Below are positions 5,245 to 6,469 of a DNA stretch of 6,469 nucleotides, piece after piece. Source of the stretch: Candidatus Bathyarchaeota archaeon. GTDB lineage: Archaea; Thermoproteota; Bathyarchaeia; 40CM-2-53-6; RBG-13-38-9. Made by a program: the position numbers and the translations under genes. Position 1 is the stretch's first letter; each line of letters begins with the position of its first letter. The stretch spans positions 1 to 6,469 of the forward strand of contig JAPKYM010000344.1 in assembly GCA_026394315.1 (NCBI GenBank), read 5' to 3'. A model generated the notes under the pieces. The model was not told where the DNA came from, made no database searches, and saw only the letters and a list, made by a program, of their open reading frames with translations.

Positions 5245-5295
5245 AAGTGAGTTACAAGAATAGTCAACGGCGAAGAGCCAGGGAGGTGAAATGTT

Positions 5296-5673
5296 TTGGA
5301 AACTACATACTCTGTCAGCCAGACCGGTGCCATAGCCACTGTACTCGCCACCTCACTTTGGGCGCTTACAGCTCTCGGAACAGCGATTATGGTAGGCAGA
5401 CAAACAGCGACTTCCTTGACAGTCTTCGCAATACTGACCGCCATCTCTTGGATACTGGTTCCGCTGTACGCTAAGCGAGTCAAACGGGCCTACATTGTGG
5501 GAATAATCGTCATCATTATCGCTTTGGTTGGACTCCTAGCTATGCCTGGTACACCGCCATGGTATGCGTTCACCGCTCCCGTATACAACTTCTCGTTCGT
5601 CGCATTCTACCTGGTCATGTTAGCTGGCATATACTTCAGCTACAAATCATACAAAGAACTCAAAACATCTTAG
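5296..5673 (+). CDS. Four-helix integral membrane protein, unknown function
   Basis: This is a 125-residue membrane protein whose family I do not recognise. The start is TTG at 5296, six bases after GGGAGGTGA (5281-5289). An ATG at 5291 is out of frame and almost touches that site. Four hydrophobic segments are visible, near residues 11-34, 38-59, 65-83 and 92-115. The basic loop AKRVKR (59-64) and the basic tail YKSYKELKTS suggest both termini and the middle loop are cytoplasmic. No catalytic or ligand motif is evident. PGTPPWYAF (84-92) forms an outer loop. A long minus-strand frame overlaps the 5' half but lacks a ribosome binding site. The gene sits between two inverted palindromic elements and has its own promoter, so it behaves as a one-gene unit. 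Confidence 0.82.
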   Translation: METTYSVSQTGAIATVLATSLWALTALGTAIMVGRQTATSLTVFAILTAISWILVPLYAKRVKRAYIVGIIVIIIALVGLLAMPGTPPWYAFTAPVYNFSFVAFYLVMLAGIYFSYKSYKELKTS

Positions 5674-5704
5674 ACTTAACTAGGTCTTAACTTACCCATT
5701 TTTT
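5671..5704 (+). terminator. Probable terminator after the four-helix gene
   Basis: Directly at the stop codon is an imperfect inverted repeat, TTAGACTTAACTAGGTCTTA (5670-5689), followed by a run of six T (5699-5704). The T-run alone would suit archaeal termination. The stem is short and its significance is doubtful. Confidence 0.4.
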
Positions 5705-5718
5705 GAAGCTTATCCTCC

Positions 5719-5763
5719 GGCGAACGAAGCGAGCCCATAATTAATGTAGTCGTCGCTCACCAA
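5719..5763 (-). repeat. Palindromic element, right copy (inverted relative to left)
   Basis: This is the inverted counterpart of 5175-5217. On the minus strand it reads TTGGTGAGC, a 19-base AT-rich centre, then GGCTCGCTTCGTTCGCC. Its own ends are partly self-complementary (7 of 9 pairs between 5719-5727 and 5753-5761). No clear target-site duplication is seen outside the pair. Confidence 0.65.
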
Positions 5764-5859
5764 GGGATAACACTCACAAAATCTTAAGTACGACATGGAG
5801 CGTAACAACGAAGCGTTAGGTTTTGGCGCACGCGTTTCGTAGAGGATTGGGAGATTCCT

Positions 5860-6167
5860 TTGAGCATAGCTTTGTCAAAGACTCTTAGGCTCACTGTCTT
5901 CATCGTGTTGGAACCCTGCTGTGGAGTTACCCTATTGATGTTGCAGATAAGGTCTCGATATCTGGTGACGGCGCAACTCTAGCAGTGGGGACAGGGACAG
6001 TTAATACAGGTTATCTCCTCAGCACAGGCTACTCGTCAGCACCCAGACCTGTCGGTGGAGTCGTAACACCAACCAACAAGCTTGACATAGTGGCACCATT
6101 CGCAGCACTAGCAGGACTAATCGTGGCAGTATCAGCAGTTGTAGTGGTTAAGAAACGAAGAGACTAA
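5860..6167 (+). pseudogene. Remnant of a membrane-anchored beta-propeller surface protein
   Basis: Two pieces of one secreted-protein gene lie side by side in different frames. The 5' piece starts at TTG 5860, six bases after GGGAG, and reads MSIALSKTLRLTVFIVLE, which looks like the start of a signal peptide. From about 5907 the next frame reads GTLLWSYPIDVADKVSISGD then GATLAVGTG, like a single WD40/PQQ-type propeller blade. This runs on through PVGGVVTPTNKLDIVAPF and a hydrophobic segment (LAGLIVAVSAVVVV) to KKRRD and a stop. This tail is the usual C-terminal anchor layout of surface proteins in some TACK archaea. The blade-and-anchor frame is closed by TAG at 5886-5888 and has no start codon before GTG 5985, which itself has no ribosome binding site. 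Complete relatives carry several blades, so a large internal deletion with frameshift is inferred. It converges on the last gene, with three bases between their stops. Confidence 0.65.
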
Positions 6168-6170
6168 CCT

Positions 6171-6469
6171 CTACCTCTTGCTCTTCTTGGGGTTTTCTGA
6201 TTTAATCATTTCTTCCATCTTTCTTTCGTCTTCATCCATTTTCTCTAGCATCCGCCAATAGGAAACGCAGGAGTCTTCAATCCAATCCTTAAGATCATCC
6301 CCCATGTCCGATTTCCTTAGAAAGGTCATCTTATCTCGGAGATCCAGAGCACCGAAACTTGGCTTACGCTCAAAACCATAACGCTTCCTGAAATCGTTGG
6401 CAGCCAATTTGAGAAACGCCTCATCGTAAGCATCAGAAATCACTGGCTCGGCTCTTTCGTACTCATAGT
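6171..6469 (-). CDS. Charged protein of unknown function, probably 5'-truncated by the window edge
   Basis: I do not recognise this protein. At least 90 residues are readable from a GTG at 6443, but the same frame stays open to the window end (YEYERAEP before VISDAYDEAF). The GTG has no clear ribosome binding site, so the real start may lie outside. The readable part is hydrophilic, contains KLAANDFRKRYGFERKPSFG and CVSYWRMLEKMDEDERKMEE, and ends in a Lys-rich tail PKKSKR. The C-terminal third is probably helical and may form a coiled coil. No signal peptide, membrane segment, zinc motif or catalytic motif is seen. Its stop is three bases from that of the surface-protein remnant. Confidence 0.6.
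   Translation of the reverse strand, partial: YEYERAEPVISDAYDEAFLKLAANDFRKRYGFERKPSFGALDLRDKMTFLRKSDMGDDLKDWIEDSCVSYWRMLEKMDEDERKMEEMIKSENPKKSKR

Noticed and set aside
5082..5483. Minus-strand open frame of 133 codons overlapping the four-helix gene
   Set aside because: It runs antisense to the hydrophobic gene, which has a strong GGGAGGTGA site, a TATA box and a terminator. The antisense frame lacks a ribosome binding site and crosses the palindromic repeat.

Overview
The window looks archaeal. Its opening gene encodes the C-terminal part of an archaeal-type ribosomal protein uS11. Its longest gene is a complete archaeal/eukaryotic-type class 1 release factor (aRF1). Short TATA-like boxes lie 25-60 bases upstream of several genes. 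Ribosome binding sites read GGGAGGTGA, and several genes appear to start at TTG or GTG. A Rpn11-like JAMM protease and a surface-protein tail of the form VGG...NKL...transmembrane...KKRR point to the TACK side of the archaea, perhaps a Bathyarchaeia-like lineage. That placement is an inference from remembered family features, not a tree.

Bases 1-3006 are housekeeping-like. uS11 (plus strand) is followed by about 270 non-coding bases, with no rpoD where many archaea have it. A minus-strand cluster then reads, in transcription order, aRF1, an HD-domain protein of the HDDC2/YfbR type, and a minimal JAMM protein. Each has its own plausible TATA box, so this may be three short units rather than one operon. 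The HD protein carries Asp in place of the His of its diagnostic His-Asp pair.

Bases 3007-4645 are gene-poor and repeat-rich. Two direct copies of a 102-bp element (98 of 102 identical) bracket about 1.2 kb. Each copy is followed by a C-run, a variable spacer and a G-run box. Between them lie a 51-residue zinc-ribbon protein with a TTG start, a short reading frame broken by an exact 70-bp tandem duplication, and a 107-residue glycine-rich membrane protein.

Bases 4646-6469 carry a single-domain cupin (minus) and a four-helix membrane protein (plus, TTG start) flanked by inverted copies of a roughly 45-bp palindromic element. They then carry the remnant of a beta-propeller surface protein that keeps only its signal-peptide start and its last blade plus membrane anchor. 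The final gene is a charged protein of unknown function (minus) that is open to the window edge.

No defence system, CRISPR array, transposase, rRNA or tRNA was found. The least explained material is the repeat structure between 3054 and 5763 and the two damaged genes.
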